Source: Dastarcus helophoroides
Lineage: Eukaryota > Arthropoda > Insecta > Coleoptera > Bothrideridae
DNA: 64,000 nt
Direction: 5' to 3'
Assembly (NCBI GenBank): GCA_028583605.1
Contig: CM053328.1
Location: 13,815,086 to 13,879,085 of the forward strand
Shown here: in pieces, positions 32,285 through 45,249 of the stretch
How the letters are laid out: every line of letters begins with the position of its first letter
How positions within the stretch are numbered: position 1 is the first letter of the stretch
The notes under the pieces: generated by a model
Databases searched by the model: none
The model's input: the letters and a program-made list of their open reading frames with translations, nothing else
Told to the model about the DNA's origin: nothing
Made by a program: the position numbers and the translations under genes

Positions 32285-33420
32285 GCAAAAGTTGAAATTT
32301 TGGAAAAAGGTTAAAGTTTTGAAAAAAAAAGTTCAATTCTGAACAAGTCCCAACTTTGAAAATAAGTCCAAATCTGACAATAAAAATATTAAAAGAATTC
32401 CAAAAAAGTGAAAATTCTAAAGCTTGAAAATTTTAAAAGTTAAGATTTAAAAAAAATCAATTATTTTTTAAGTGGGAATTTTCGAAAAAGAGGTCAAATA
32501 ATTCAATTTTTTAAATAAAAGTTTAATTTGCTCGATAATTCGAGAAAAAGTCAAAATTCAAAAAAAGAATCAAAATTTTTAAAAAACTTCGAGAAGCAGT
32601 TAAAAGTTTGAACAAACATGCAAATTTGGGAAAAAAAGTGAATATCTTGGAAAAAGTAGGTTTAAAAAAAAATTCTGAAAAAAGTTTAAAAATTTCAAAA
32701 GTGGAAATTTTCGAAAAAAGTTGAATAATTGAATTTTTCACAAAAAAATTCTAGTTTACTATATAAAAGTCAAAACTTTAAGAAAAAGTTGAATATTTTG
32801 AAAAAAAAGACGTAATATTCAAAAAAAAAACAAAATCAAAACCTCGAATAATGGTCAAAAATGTCAACCAAGATACAAATTTTCAAACAGAAAAGTGGAT
32901 CTCTTGAAAAGATAGAGGTAAAAAAAACCAGTGAACAAAGTTGAAAAGTTTTAAAAGTTGATATTTTTAAATAATCAAATTTTTACAAAAGTGAAAATCT
33001 TCAAAAATATCAAATTTTTCAGTTTTTTAATAAAAGTCCACATTGCTACCCAAAAGTCAAAACTTCTAGAAAAAGTCAACTTCGAGAAATAATAAAAAAT
33101 TTGGACAAAGAGGCACATTTTCAAAACAAAATGGGTACCTTGAAAAAGGTAGAGCTTTAACAAAAACAGTGAAAGTTCTGAAAAATTTCAAAAAGTCAAA
33201 ATTTTGCAAAAAATCGTAATTTTTCAAAAAATGAGTGTTTTCGAAAAAAATTCGAATTGTTAAAATAAATGTCCAGTTTACTACATATAAGGTCGAAACG
33301 TTTCAGAAAAAGACAACATTTTTTTAAAAAGTCTAAATTTTCAAAAGGAAAAATACAAAACTTCGAGAAATATTCAAACTTTAAACAAAATGCAAGTGTT
33401 AAAAGTACTGGGATAGGAAA
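32285..33420. repeat. AT-rich filler inside the hAT-type element
   Basis: Reverse-orientation words (AAAAAGTCAAAATTTT, TTCGAGAAAAAGTC) recur at short, irregular intervals. Minus-strand frames of Phe/Leu/Lys composition are by-products. Confidence 0.65.
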
Positions 33421-33762
33421 TACTAAATATTTACTATTAACAAGCATTGTTTATTTTTAAATCTTTAGATTGTTGATTAATGACTTATAAGCAGGTCTCG
33501 GAACTGGATCCTCCACCAGCGAGCAAGAACAATCTTATTGTAATGCTTATTGAACAAAAATTTTACCTGTGGACGTCTACATTTTTAAAAAGTAATGACT
33601 TTAGGTTAGGCAACACCTTATTTTGGTGTTGAACTTTACATTTTTTGTTGCCGAATGCAATAAAAATATGCCAAAATACTGCAAAGTTATTAGATTATGC
33701 CAGCATCTCAGTTATGTGCAAAAAAAGCATGCATACGCAAGTTGCATATAATCCGCTCTTTA

Positions 33763-33770
33763 GTAATTAG
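33763..33770. repeat. 8-bp target site duplication (right) of hAT-type element
   Basis: GTAATTAG matches 30330-30337. Confidence 0.8.
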
Positions 33771-33796
33771 GCTTGCGTTTGGAAGTAACACCAATT

Positions 33797-34066
33797 ACAC
33801 AGGTCCACACAAAAGTGATGTATGCTAGAGGCCATACTATAATTTTCTGGGGTATTTTTTCGCTGAACATGAATCTGAAGTCAAAACTGGAGGTCAATGA
33901 GCAAATAATCGATAAAAACCCAAAAACCTGATAAAGGTCACGATACTTTTATCAGTTTTTTAAAGTTTTTTGAATTATTTGCTCATTGACCCCAAATATT
34001 GACTTTAAATTTATGTTCAGCGAAAAAGAAACCCAGCCCCCAGCACGCACCACTTTTTTTGGACCT
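33797..34066. mobile_element. Foldback MITE, copy 2 (270 bp)
   Basis: Starts ACACAGGTCCACA and ends TTTGGACCT, with the last bases eroded. It shares TATGCTAGAG, CTGGGGTATTTTTT, TCAATGAGCAAATAATCGA and AAACCTGATAAA with copy 1, in the same direction. Confidence 0.78.
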
Positions 34067-34641
34067 AAAAAATTATTAATTTAAATTAATTAACAAAAAT
34101 ATTAACCATAATTGCGAACGGGTATAAAATTAGATGACATATAAATGGTATTTTTAAAGATGCTATTTCCCAAAACGTTTTCAGAAATTTTTACCTATTT
34201 TAGATTCAGTTTGAAAACCGATCAATCTTGCGGTTTTAAAAATTCTAGCAAAATAATTTAAAAAGTAATCACCTGTAATAAATATTAATTGGTCACTGCT
34301 ATTCTTACTAGAAAAAAAATTTGTAATTTTTCAGTCTAATTTTTTGGAAATGCTTTGTATTGTTTATTGATTCGTGAACACACATTTTAAAACTTTCTTC
34401 TTCAAATGCAAAGATAGATTGTTTACACACAACAGATGCGATATCAGTTTTAAATTGGATAGCATCTTAGCAGCTGTACTCAAGCGATTTTACGTGATAC
34501 TTTTGATCTCCTAACCTTATGAACTACAGTGTCATCGAAGATCTGTAATAATAGTTTATTGGGTTGTTTTTATTAAAAAAAAAAACGCAAGACGAAGATA
34601 CTTAGGCTTTGAACAATGAAGTGTTATCCGTCTTTACAATA
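34067..34641. other. AT-rich intergenic, no gene
   Basis: Nothing recognised beyond AT-rich sequence. Confidence 0.4.
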
Positions 34642-35486
34642 TACGAGGGTAAATCAAATACAAACATATGTATATAAAAGTTGTTACCTATTTTTCTACA
34701 TAATCTCCTGATTTTGTTATGCATTTTTTCCAACGGATTGGGAGCTTTTTAATGCCATCATCATAAAAAGAAGGGAGGCGTGTTTGCAGCCAAATGCGCG
34801 CAAATGTCTCAACAGCAGTATGGAATCGTTTACCTCCTAGAGCTTCTTTCAGTGGCCCAAACATATCATAACCGCATGGTTATAAGTCGGGACAATAAGG
34901 AGGGTGTTCTAGTGTTCCCAATGCATTTCCTTTAATTTTGGATGTGTCAAATAGGCTGAGTGGTGGCGGACATTGTTGTGAAGCAAAATCACATTTCTGA
35001 CCGAAAACTCGCGCCTCTTTCGCCGATATGCGCGTTTTGCTTCATCCAATAGCTGGTAGGTAGCATTAACCGTACGACGTTCATGCAGAAAATTGACGTG
35101 CATATGGCGTTAAACAGCGTTAATCTTGTCCGCAGTCACACTGACCCGAGGGTTCATTTTCAGCTTGAGCTCATCCTTTCAAACATTTGTTGTGCCATTC
35201 ATACATTTGAGTTTTTTCAAACAAGTGCTTTTAGTCTATGAAAAATGTTGGCAGGCTTTACACATTTAACGGCAAGAAATTTAATAATATTGCGCTGCGC
35301 AACATGCGGATGAACCTCTTGCTCACTCATTGTATTTGCAACCGACGAACGGCAAGAACGGAATTCGTTTAAGCGGAGAAAGTCACTTGATATCCCCTCC
35401 TTACATGTCTAAGAATATTCGCACACTCCCGATACCCTCATGACAACATGATAAAAATTTCGATTCATTTTTGATGTGCCCTCGTA
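34642..35486 (-). mobile_element. Deleted DD34D mariner element (845 bp)
   Basis: The ends TACGAGGGTAAATCAAA and, reversed, TACGAGGGCACATCAAA are short mariner-type inverted repeats with TA at each border. A broken transposase fills the minus strand. The length is well below the roughly 1.3 kb usual for mariner, so an internal deletion is implied; the middle of the transposase (first catalytic Asp region) is absent. Confidence 0.85.
34688..35330 (-). pseudogene. Mariner (DD34D) transposase pseudogene
   Basis: The start at 35330 reads MSEQEVHPHVAQRNIIKFLA, the standard mariner N-terminus, then hits stops. The central piece (35103-34909) reads YQLLDEAKRAYRRKR and VILLHNNVRHHSA, where the family has an HDN catalytic Asp, here Asn. 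The tail, after a frameshift and a stop, reads EHPPYCPDL then PCGYDM, where the last catalytic Asp is Gly. It ends with KKCITKSGDYVEK at 34688. At least two of three catalytic residues are lost, so it is inactive. Confidence 0.85.
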
Positions 35487-35808
35487 CATAATAAAGAAAG
35501 TAGTTAGCAACAATTGCCAAAAAAATTTGAGATTTCCTACAAAACGGCACACTACCCCCTTGTCTGCAATTGCGAGACAGGAACAAATACGGTAATGTAA
35601 AGTAAGATTAGGATGTTCCAGAGTCACTTTAAAACAAGAAGACGAGTTTGTTACATTATTTTTTAAACAAGATCGACGTTTAACTGCCCCCAAATGACTG
35701 CTATTGTAAATGAAACGTGTGGAAATCCAATCTCGACTATGACTATTCAGAGGCTTTTACTATCTGTTGGCTTAAAAAGACCTATAACTGCTAAAAAAAA
35801 CACCATAT
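35487..35808. other. No gene recognised
   Basis: Short unannotated stretch between the mariner and the LTR; the frames in it lack domains. Confidence 0.4.
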
Positions 35809-36080
35809 TGTAACGTGCGTTATCGGTTCGAATTGATTAACACATTGAATAATACCCACTTTATTACCAAACTAAACTCGGATCACTACAAGTGAACAAT
35901 AACTCACTTATGTACTTCTAACTACTAACTCACTAATTACACTGACTGACTCTAACTAACTGACTCGAGCGAAAGCTGACCGCCTTGTATAGTTTTGGCC
36001 CCCAGGTTCTAGAAGTTTTTGGCAGATAAGGCTTATCATTTGCCGAAATTTCTGGAACGCTTATCTGCCGTTTGCTTGGA
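35809..36080 (-). mobile_element. Truncated solo LTR of the Ty3/gypsy family at 46 kb
   Basis: Reverse-complemented, it aligns with 46160-46429: AAACGGCAGATAAGCG, GATAAGCCTTATCTGCC, CTTCTAGAACC, AGTGATCCGAGTTTAGTTT against AGTGTTCCGAGTTCAGTTT, AATAAA, and TTCGAACCGATAACGC at the end. The first ~80 bp of the LTR are missing. No internal retroelement sequence is attached. A worn TATA-like ACTATACAAGG lies where the other copy has TATATAAG. Confidence 0.8.
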
Positions 36081-37619
36081 AGTAGCGACATTTTTTCAAA
36101 ATTTCAACTTTTTGACTTTTTTCGAAATTTCGACTTTTTTCGGAAATTCCTGCTTTTTGATAATTTGGACTTTTTTCAAAATATCGACTTTTTCGAAAAA
36201 TAAATTTACATTTTCTTAAAATCTCGGTTTTCTTTAAATGTTGAAATGTCATGAAAAAAGTACATTCTTGTTTAAGTTTCATTTTGTAAAAAAAATGATT
36301 TTTGTAATATTTTAAGCTAAATTTTGAATTTCATCTTAGAATTTTTGTTCTATTTTAATTCAGAATTTTAATTCAAAATTTTGAGTAAAAATCCATCGAA
36401 AGACGACAAAAAGAAATATTACTTTTTGATTGCGAATGCATTCAAAATGTAATTAGTTGAAAGCAAAATTGTAGTTAATCTTTTAAAAGGGTGTCCGGTC
36501 AGCTTCCACATTTATAAAAGTCTCGACATGCCACTGTATTAAACAAGATTCTTATTTTAATGAATATGTTTTATATACTTTTTCATAGGTGCTTCCAAAC
36601 TTTTGGACGTTAGTGTGTACATATGGAAATTTCGACACACTCTTAACATTTCGAGGAAAAGGTTGCATGTCAAAAACTACTTTCAAAATTTCCAGAAGCA
36701 CATTTTTTCCGAAATTAATGCTACTTTTACTTAAATCTTGGTTAAACTTTGAGAAAGTAAACAAATTTTTCGCAAAATAACATGATAGAGAAGAAAGAAA
36801 ACCATTTTTTCTTTACTTATTTTAAATTTTTTATTTACATTCTAGTGTGTTTTTGAAAGTTCAAGAAAAAAATTGAGATTCTTAAGAATGTTCTCCCAAA
36901 AGTTTAACATTTTTAATAAAAGTGTTGACGTAATTTCGAAATGAAATGGAATCTGAAAAAATCGAAATTTCCAGAAACCGAAAATATAGAATTTCAAAAT
37001 AAATTTCAACATTTCAGAAAGAGCCTAAATGAGTAAAATAGAAAAAAGACAAATTCTAAAAAAGGTCCCAATTTTGAGAAACAATCAGATTTTCCAACAG
37101 AACGTCGATTTTAAAAAAAAATGTCAAATTTCGGAAATAAAGTTGAAATTAAAAAGGATAAATTTTCAGAATAAACTGGAATTCCTAGCTTAATAAAAAT
37201 ATTCGAATTTGGACAAAAATTCCTAAATTTTAAGAAAAAGACCGAGCTTCAAAAAACAACTTTCTGAGAGAATTCATTTTTTAAAGTCGAATTTTGAGAA
37301 TAAAGTTGAACCTAAATACCAAATATTGAGCCTAAAAGTCAAAATTTCGATTACAAGGCAAATTTGGAGAAAAAACTTGAAATTTGCCAAAATACAAAAG
37401 AGTAAATTTTCAGAAAAAAGTTGAAATTTTGGGAGAACTTGCTTACCTTTTCAATAAAATTTAGACCTAATTTCGAGAAAAAAATTTGAAATTTTTAGAA
37501 ACAGAAAATGTCTAATTTTGGGATAAAATTCAACATTGCAAGGAAAAAAACCATACCTTTAAAAAAATACTTAACAAAGAAAAATCAAGAAGTCGAAATA
37601 ACTGCAACTTAAAAGAGGA
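36081..37619. repeat. AT-rich degenerate filler
   Basis: The left part (36085-36230) is forward TTTTTTCGAAATTTCGAC; the right part (36880-37570) is mostly reverse AAAGTTGAAATTTTGAG. A less repetitive stretch lies at 36480-36780. Confidence 0.55.
36585..36630 (-). mobile_element. Possible Tc1-like terminal repeat fragment
   Basis: The minus strand reads TACACACTAACGTCCAAAAG then TTTGGAAGCACC, resembling Tc1-type inverted repeats. No partner end or transposase was found. Confidence 0.3.
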
Positions 37620-38130
37620 GATGCAGAGATAAACAACAAAAGCTTCTCTGATATCAGGATACCTACGCGACATAATAGGGAGGAATAAGCACATGAGTAT
37701 ATCTAGCAAGATCAGAATTTATAAAACATGTGACAAATGCCATTGAAACTAGAGCCGAGAATGCCGAAACGTAAAAGACATCTGAGAACAACAAAGATGA
37801 GAGTGTTGAGACATGTAACAGGCTACACATGTTTCGACCATAAGAGAAATGAAGAAATCAGAGAGATCTGTGGCTACAGGATGTGGTGATGAGCCAGAAT
37901 AAGGCGGAAACAGTGGAGAGATCATATAGATAGGATGCCTGATAATCGGCTACCCAAAATAGCAAAAGCGGAAAGGCCTAACACCGTGAGACCCCCAGGA
38001 AGACCACCAAAACTGTTGGTACGAAAGCTGGACCTCCCCATCCCAAGAATGAGGAACATTGTAGAAAGCACAGATCTAAGTCCTAACGTGGGAAGAAGAA
38101 GAAAAGAAGAAATAATTGGCTTAGAAACGA
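37620..38130 (+). mobile_element. RTE-like LINE 3' fragment, copy 1
   Basis: In shifting frames it reads GYLRDIIGRNKHMSISSKI, RIYKTC, RTLR-like, then NRLPKIAKAERPNTVRPPGR (37935 on) and SPNVGRRRKEE. It ends in an (AAG)n-rich tail at 38092-38110. The same domain order occurs at 50879-51420, so the two are members of one family. Only the C-terminal part of the RT protein is present. Clade assignment is tentative. Confidence 0.75.
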
Positions 38131-40126
<1,996 letters not shown>

Positions 40127-40560
40127 AACCAAGTCCAAATCCTCTTAAGTTTCGTCTTTATTTTGCCGATCCTCATCTTCGCGTCTATTAATTTCAACAG
40201 TTTGATGTTAGATGGAGCTCCTTCAGTGAAAATAACCCAGGCGAACCAGGACTAACATCTCCACCCAGCGCGGCAATAGAAAGAAGAATTCAGGATCATC
40301 AGTTTCCTTGATTTGAACATGTCTGCCTTTACACAGGCATTTGTTAACCATTGTTATGTAGTTTAAATCATTTTTGTGAACGTCCCTCGTCCCAATGTTT
40401 GTACGTTTATTAATTAAATAGTCACTGAATGATATTAAAATGATCACTGATGTATATTTTGTGCGACAGTGCCCCGGAGTCTTCCAGATTATCTTCAGCT
40501 TCCAAAGCTGCACCCTAGTCATAAAATTACCACAAGATAATCTGGAAGATCTAACACTGC
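40127..40560 (+). other. Probable 3' UTR and flank of the G-gamma gene
   Basis: Sequence is less AT-rich than its surroundings and directly follows the stop codon. I see no clear AATAAA signal, so the transcript end is unknown. It includes an extended hairpin at 40480-40549. Confidence 0.4.
40480..40549. repeat. 16-bp perfect inverted repeat with internal hairpin
   Basis: TCTTCCAGATTATCTT (40480-40495) pairs exactly with AAGATAATCTGGAAGA (40534-40549). The 38-nt loop contains CAGCTT/AAGCTG. Confidence 0.7.
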
Positions 40561-41500
40561 CGCATTAAGTACCCCATTTTTTTCTACTTGTAAATCATAG
40601 TCTAGTCAATAATTTCCCGGGACTATTACGGGAGGGCCCTATTATTTTTCTCGGGCGCATCGCAAGCATATTCTAAAATTTCGACGTCACATCAATCGGC
40701 ATTGAGCAACTTCCGTTTAACAACATACAAAACGGCCGATGGCCAATTTTAGCGTATGTTTGCTCATCGAGCGCTCCTCTCAGGTCAGTCTTGACAGTTT
40801 TAAATTGCGCCCGATTAAACACGCGGTTTTAGGCCGTTCTAAACCAATCGATACGACCAAAGCAATAGGGATGAGATCGGCCTGCGACGGTGGCCAATTT
40901 CATCACCTCGAATATAAAACACATACATAACATAACGACTAATTAAGAGAGATAGATGACTGTCTAAGACTACCCATGCAACGATTTCGACGTAGTTGGT
41001 GACGCCACCCGATTGGCTGTTAGGTGCGGGAAATTCAATTAGGTAACGTAATTTAAGCGATTTTTAGATCTTAATAAGAGGCTTGATTAATATTCTAATG
41101 CGTGTTCTAAATAAATTATATAAACACAACTAGAAGTAGCGATTAAAATGATAATCAATTAAAATAATGGTAGAATTTTAGGGTTTTACAAATAAGGCAG
41201 TTGAATTTATATCAGTGGACTGCTAAATAATGTAGACACCTAGGGAGTAGGTTAATTCTAAATTAGGGAGTATTATCGAAAAAGATTTGGCGGAAAACGA
41301 AGGAATTTTCTCGGCGATGACTTAGCCCAAATAAACCCGTAATTGTCCCAAGGGAAAACTAAATAATCCAATTTTGAAATATATTTAATATAACTTTCAT
41401 TAAAATTGTAAGGTGGTAATAATTGAGATAATAAATGATAGAAAATTCGTTGTTAGGTCTTATTAAGGCTAAATAAACCCCAATTACTTTCGGAACAAGT
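40561..41500. other. Less AT-rich intergenic region, no gene recognised
   Basis: Bases 40610-40930 are the most GC-rich noncoding part between the genes. A 63-codon frame there matches nothing I know. A regulatory role is possible but not shown. Confidence 0.35.
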
Positions 41501-41689
41501 AAATCCATATTATTAACTTAAATTTTTAGTTTTTTTGATTTCAACTTAAAATTTCAGAAAAGAGTCAGTTTCAAGTTTTCCAGAAAAATATTTTGTTTTC
41601 CGAATCATGTATTATTTTTCTGCTACATTTCTAAATTGCGATTAACTTCAAAATTCGTCATTGAAAAACCACTGTCAGTCTGTGTAAAT

Positions 41690-42350
41690 GTCTGTTATCA
41701 AGCTACAGGTCCCAATTCTTGACCGATTTTTGCCATTCTTATTTCTATCGATTCGGAATTTTCAAAAGAGAACCCTTTTGATTTTGAAAATGACTGGTCA
41801 AAAAGTTTAAATGTTATTAAAGAAGCGCATAGTTTATTAGAGAAATATTAAATTCAAAAACCTCAGGCTCTTATAACTTTTATACATATTGGATATCAAG
41901 TTCTTCTTAAGTACAGGGAGGATAAGACGTAATTAGCTTTCACTTTAGTGAAAAATTAATTTTATGAACAGTTTTTTCTTTTAATTTCATAACATTGTTT
42001 TATGCTCTTTATTCAAATTATGACAAAAAACAAGTATGTCAAAGCTGACACAGTCAAATTTATTTATTTCAAAAATGTCATCGCCCAAGAATAATAGTTA
42101 CTATGTGAGATAGCTATACAACCCTGAATATAGAATACCGAAATAAAACGTACGACAGTGTATACTTATCATGAAAATAGAAGCTGCACAAATTACGCAC
42201 TGATTTTCACTGACCATTTTGAATCCTTACAGTAAGTTCATTAAACAAGATACTTATTACCGAACAAAAACTTGTATTTAAAATTAATGTAACTGGCAAT
42301 ACAATGAATTATAAATTGATGAGATAAGAAATATTTTTTGAGAAACAAAT
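41690..42350. repeat. Dispersed repeat family B, longest copy
   Basis: The left part (41750-42155) matches 16690-17035. The distal part (42170-42350) matches 28125-28330. The start (41695-41755) matches the complement of 13260-13325. One parent element of at least 650 bp is likely. No coding content. Confidence 0.6.
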
Positions 42351-43647
42351 TTTTATGTGTGCAATGTAGTTTTCAAGGCCAAAGTTGATTTTTATGTGTT
42401 GAGATTGGAAACGAACTTTCTTTAATTTATAAGACGATACCACTAATGTCAACGTCACTAAAATGTGACTCCAACTTCTTGGTTATATTAAGATTTTCGA
42501 CTGAAATACATTGGCATTCCATCTCAACCAAATAAACTAGAAATCCTAATTTAGGTAAAATCCTATGATCATACTTTTTCACCTTTTGCGGCGTTTTTCG
42601 TGAGTTATTGCCTAAATTTCAATTTCGCCTGTTTTTTGCCCATTGATTCATGATTTGGACCTATTTTTAAAAATCTTAGTGCATATTTGTCCTTTTCTAT
42701 GTGTTTTCCCCAATACATTTACACTTCCGAAGAATTTAAGTAGAAATAATGTAGTGGCATCAATACCTGACATTATAAGCAATATTTGAATATATAATTT
42801 AAAGTAAAAAAGAAAATTATAAAAATTAGAGGTTGTCAATGTCCCAGTGTAGTAATTTTGAGTTTTGTAGTAGTATAAAAGCAAAATCTGAGCTTCAGCT
42901 CGAACCACTTTCTGAAAAAAATTAGGTTACCGTGTCAAATTTAGTACCAATAGCTGACACACCAAAATTGCATGTGACACAATAAAATACCCAATACCTG
43001 ACACTATTGTCAAAAGAAAACAATACATGCCATATTTGAATAATTCTGGCGCCCTAAACATGTCTCGCGTATTAGATGCTATCGATTCTTCGATTTTTCC
43101 TTGACAATTGGTTGTTCATTTATTTGGAAATATGTTTCTTTCTGAGACTCCTCTGCTACTTCTATCAAGGGATCTGAGATTCTAAAATTCGTTTTTAGGA
43201 CGAGTCGAGCGACGACTGCTTTTGAATTTCTTTTTTTTTTCTTTATTTTCTCCTTTTTCCTGCTCTTTTTTTTCTTGCTTTTCTTTATAATAATTATGTC
43301 ATTGTTTTAAAGAAGCAACCAACAGTACATCCAATACCAGACAGTAGACACTAGTAGTTAACAGCCCGTCAGTTTTCGGAAAACAACTAATAAAACATTT
43401 AAAATTATATGTAAATTACAATTATGTCAAAAAACGTCTAAAACAAATTCATTTGTAAATAAAGCGGTATTGCTCATAAAACCAGTATCTGACATTGTTG
43501 TCTGGTATTGAAAAATAATCATTTATTGGTATTCTAAGCCTGACACCCTTCTATAGGCAGATAGTTTGAACGTGTTTTTTACAAAATGTACTATAAATAA
43601 AAAGACCAAGAACAGTACCACTTACCTATGTTAATAAAATATAGATA
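42351..43647. other. Intergenic with recurring CAATACCTGACA-like motif
   Basis: Motif occurrences: CAATACCTGACAT near 42762, CAATAGCTGACAC near 42948, CAATACCTGACAC near 42993, CAATACCAGACAG near 43334, CAGTATCTGACAT near 43481, and the complement-type TCTGGTATTG near 43501. No gene is seen. Confidence 0.45.
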
Positions 43648-43850
43648 TACAGGGTTAAGCATATGTGTGAAAACCCCTGATTTCTCGCCAAACTATAATT
43701 TCGACTAAAAAATACCCTTAATAGACGTTTTTGTAGTATTTTTTTCTATTCAATAACGTTATTTGACTTGTAACGGCTGCCCTACTTTTAGAGATATGAC
43801 GTCATCGGTACTGTTTATTTTTGCATTTTCAGATACACTTTTTTATCAGT
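43648..43850. repeat. Left terminal inverted repeat of the mariner element
   Basis: About 200 bp, complementary to 47070-47282 with several short deletions. Confidence 0.8.
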
Positions 43851-43860
43851 TATAATGATA

Positions 43861-44509
43861 TGGGAGCGCTTGTCAAATTTCAGAACATCGAGGGAGGCAC
43901 TGATTAGAGCTTTGGAGGTTGAAGCTGCTTACAAGGTTTCGGAGAATAAGGAAGGCCGACATCGAAGATATCGCGCATGACCCTAACCTGGCGAACATTA
44001 TAAGCGATAACATGAAGGAAACGAACACGAATAAAAGCACTAGCATAAATAAAATGGACGCGAGCATCCAAGAACTGCTACAAACACTTAAATGTGGATC
44101 CAACAGAAGCATAACATGTTACAGCTGTGGCAAACAAGGGCATTTCAAGAAGGACTGCAGGTCAACCCCCAAGAAGTCGACAAGCCCCACAGTAAGAAAA
44201 CAACACGGCGAGAAGAAGAACTCACTAACTAGTCAAAAAACGAGTCCCCCAAATTCTTCCCATCAAACAGATAAAAAGGACCAAGAAGAGTTTGATGGTG
44301 GAAGCCAGCGTGGATGGAAGGACACAGGAGTCAAAGTTGCTGTGGCACGCGATACTCAAGCAATCCGTGACTTGCCAAAACCCAAAGATAAACAGGAGTT
44401 GAGGAAGTTCCTTGGGTTATGCACCTATTACAGAAGGTTTGTAAAAGGTTGCACCATCATCGCTGCGCCGTTACACCGACTAATAGAAGAAAGAACGCCT
44501 TATGTCTAA
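43861..44509 (+). pseudogene. Gypsy Gag end fused to RT end
   Basis: The first frame reads REALIRALEVEAAYKVSEN, a Gag C-terminal stretch. A frame change then leads to a zinc knuckle CYSCGKQGHFKKDC at 44117-44158 (CX2CX4HX4C, all ligands present), which binds genomic RNA. After a Lys/Ser/Thr-rich linker it joins near 44340 to DLPKPKDKQELRKFLGLCTY and YRRFVKG, the connection after the RT palm. Protease and the RT catalytic core are therefore deleted. The frame stops at 44509. Confidence 0.8.
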
Positions 44510-44596
44510 ACTCCCGATTGTGATACCGCTTTCCGAAAACTGAAGTCTGCCTTGTGCATAAGCCCTATCTTGGCTTATCCTTAGCGGAATGGGAAA

Positions 44597-45103
44597 TTCG
44601 TGTTAGACACAGACGCCAGCAACGTCGGCATTGGAGCTGTGCTGTCCCAGGTTCAAGGCGGCGAAGAAAGAGTCATCGAATATTACAGCAAGATCGTGAC
44701 GAAGCCGGAAAGGAATTACTGCACCACCAGGAAGGAACTTCTTGAAATAGTAAAGGCCGTGGAATACTTCCACAAATACTTGTATGAGCAAGAATTTCTC
44801 ATTAGGACATATCATCGGTTACTCCAAATGAAGAACGCAGAGGGGCAGATGGCTAGATGGTTAGAAAAGCTCCAACAGTATCACTTTAAGATGTATCATC
44901 GACCGGGACGGCAACATAGCAACGCTGACGCTTTGTCCAGAAGACCTTGTGGGGATTGCAAACACTGCAGACGAGTTGAGGACCATGAGGAGATGGTGGA
45001 TATAAGGGTCACGTCTGTCCAGCCAGAAGATGGATGGACTGCTGAAGACCTTCCGGAGCTACAGAAGAAAGACGTTGATATCGGACCCATATTGGAATGG
45101 TAA
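44597..45103 (+). pseudogene. Gypsy RNase H domain and linker
   Basis: Begins with VLDTDASNVGIGAVLSQ, the first catalytic Asp of Ty3-type RNase H, and goes on through YYSKIVTKPERNYCTTRKEL (second acidic residue). It reaches RWLEKLQQYHFKMYHRPGR with NADALSRRPC, the conserved terminus. A C-rich GDCKHCRR linker follows before the stop at 45101-45103. The open frame is about 168 codons, but it is separated by stops from the segments on both sides. Confidence 0.85.
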
Positions 45104-45249
45104 AAAGCTGGAGACAGACCTAAATGGCAAGAAGTTTTCGAAAGAAGTCCAGCTCTTTAGAATTTGTGGGCTCAATGAAAATTCCTCCAGGTAGAGGACA
45201 GAGCGTGGATGGAAAGCGCGTCAACTTGCAGTTAGTGGTGCCTCAGGAT

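Larger units (their letters stand above)
30338..33762. mobile_element. Non-autonomous hAT-type element (3.4 kb)
   Basis: The left end TAGAGAGCGAATTATATGCA and the complement of the right end TAAAGAGCGGATTATATGCA are matching terminal inverted repeats. ATGCATA/TATGCGC words are repeated subterminally on both sides. An exact 8-bp duplication flanks it. No transposase is recognisable. The interior holds AT-rich sequence, a tandem repeat at 31930-32220 and filler at about 31330-33400. Confidence 0.82.

Noticed and set aside
43919..44509. Reading the 196-codon frame as one intact retroviral-type protein
   Set aside because: It fuses late Gag to the end of RT across a deletion and starts out of frame with upstream Gag.
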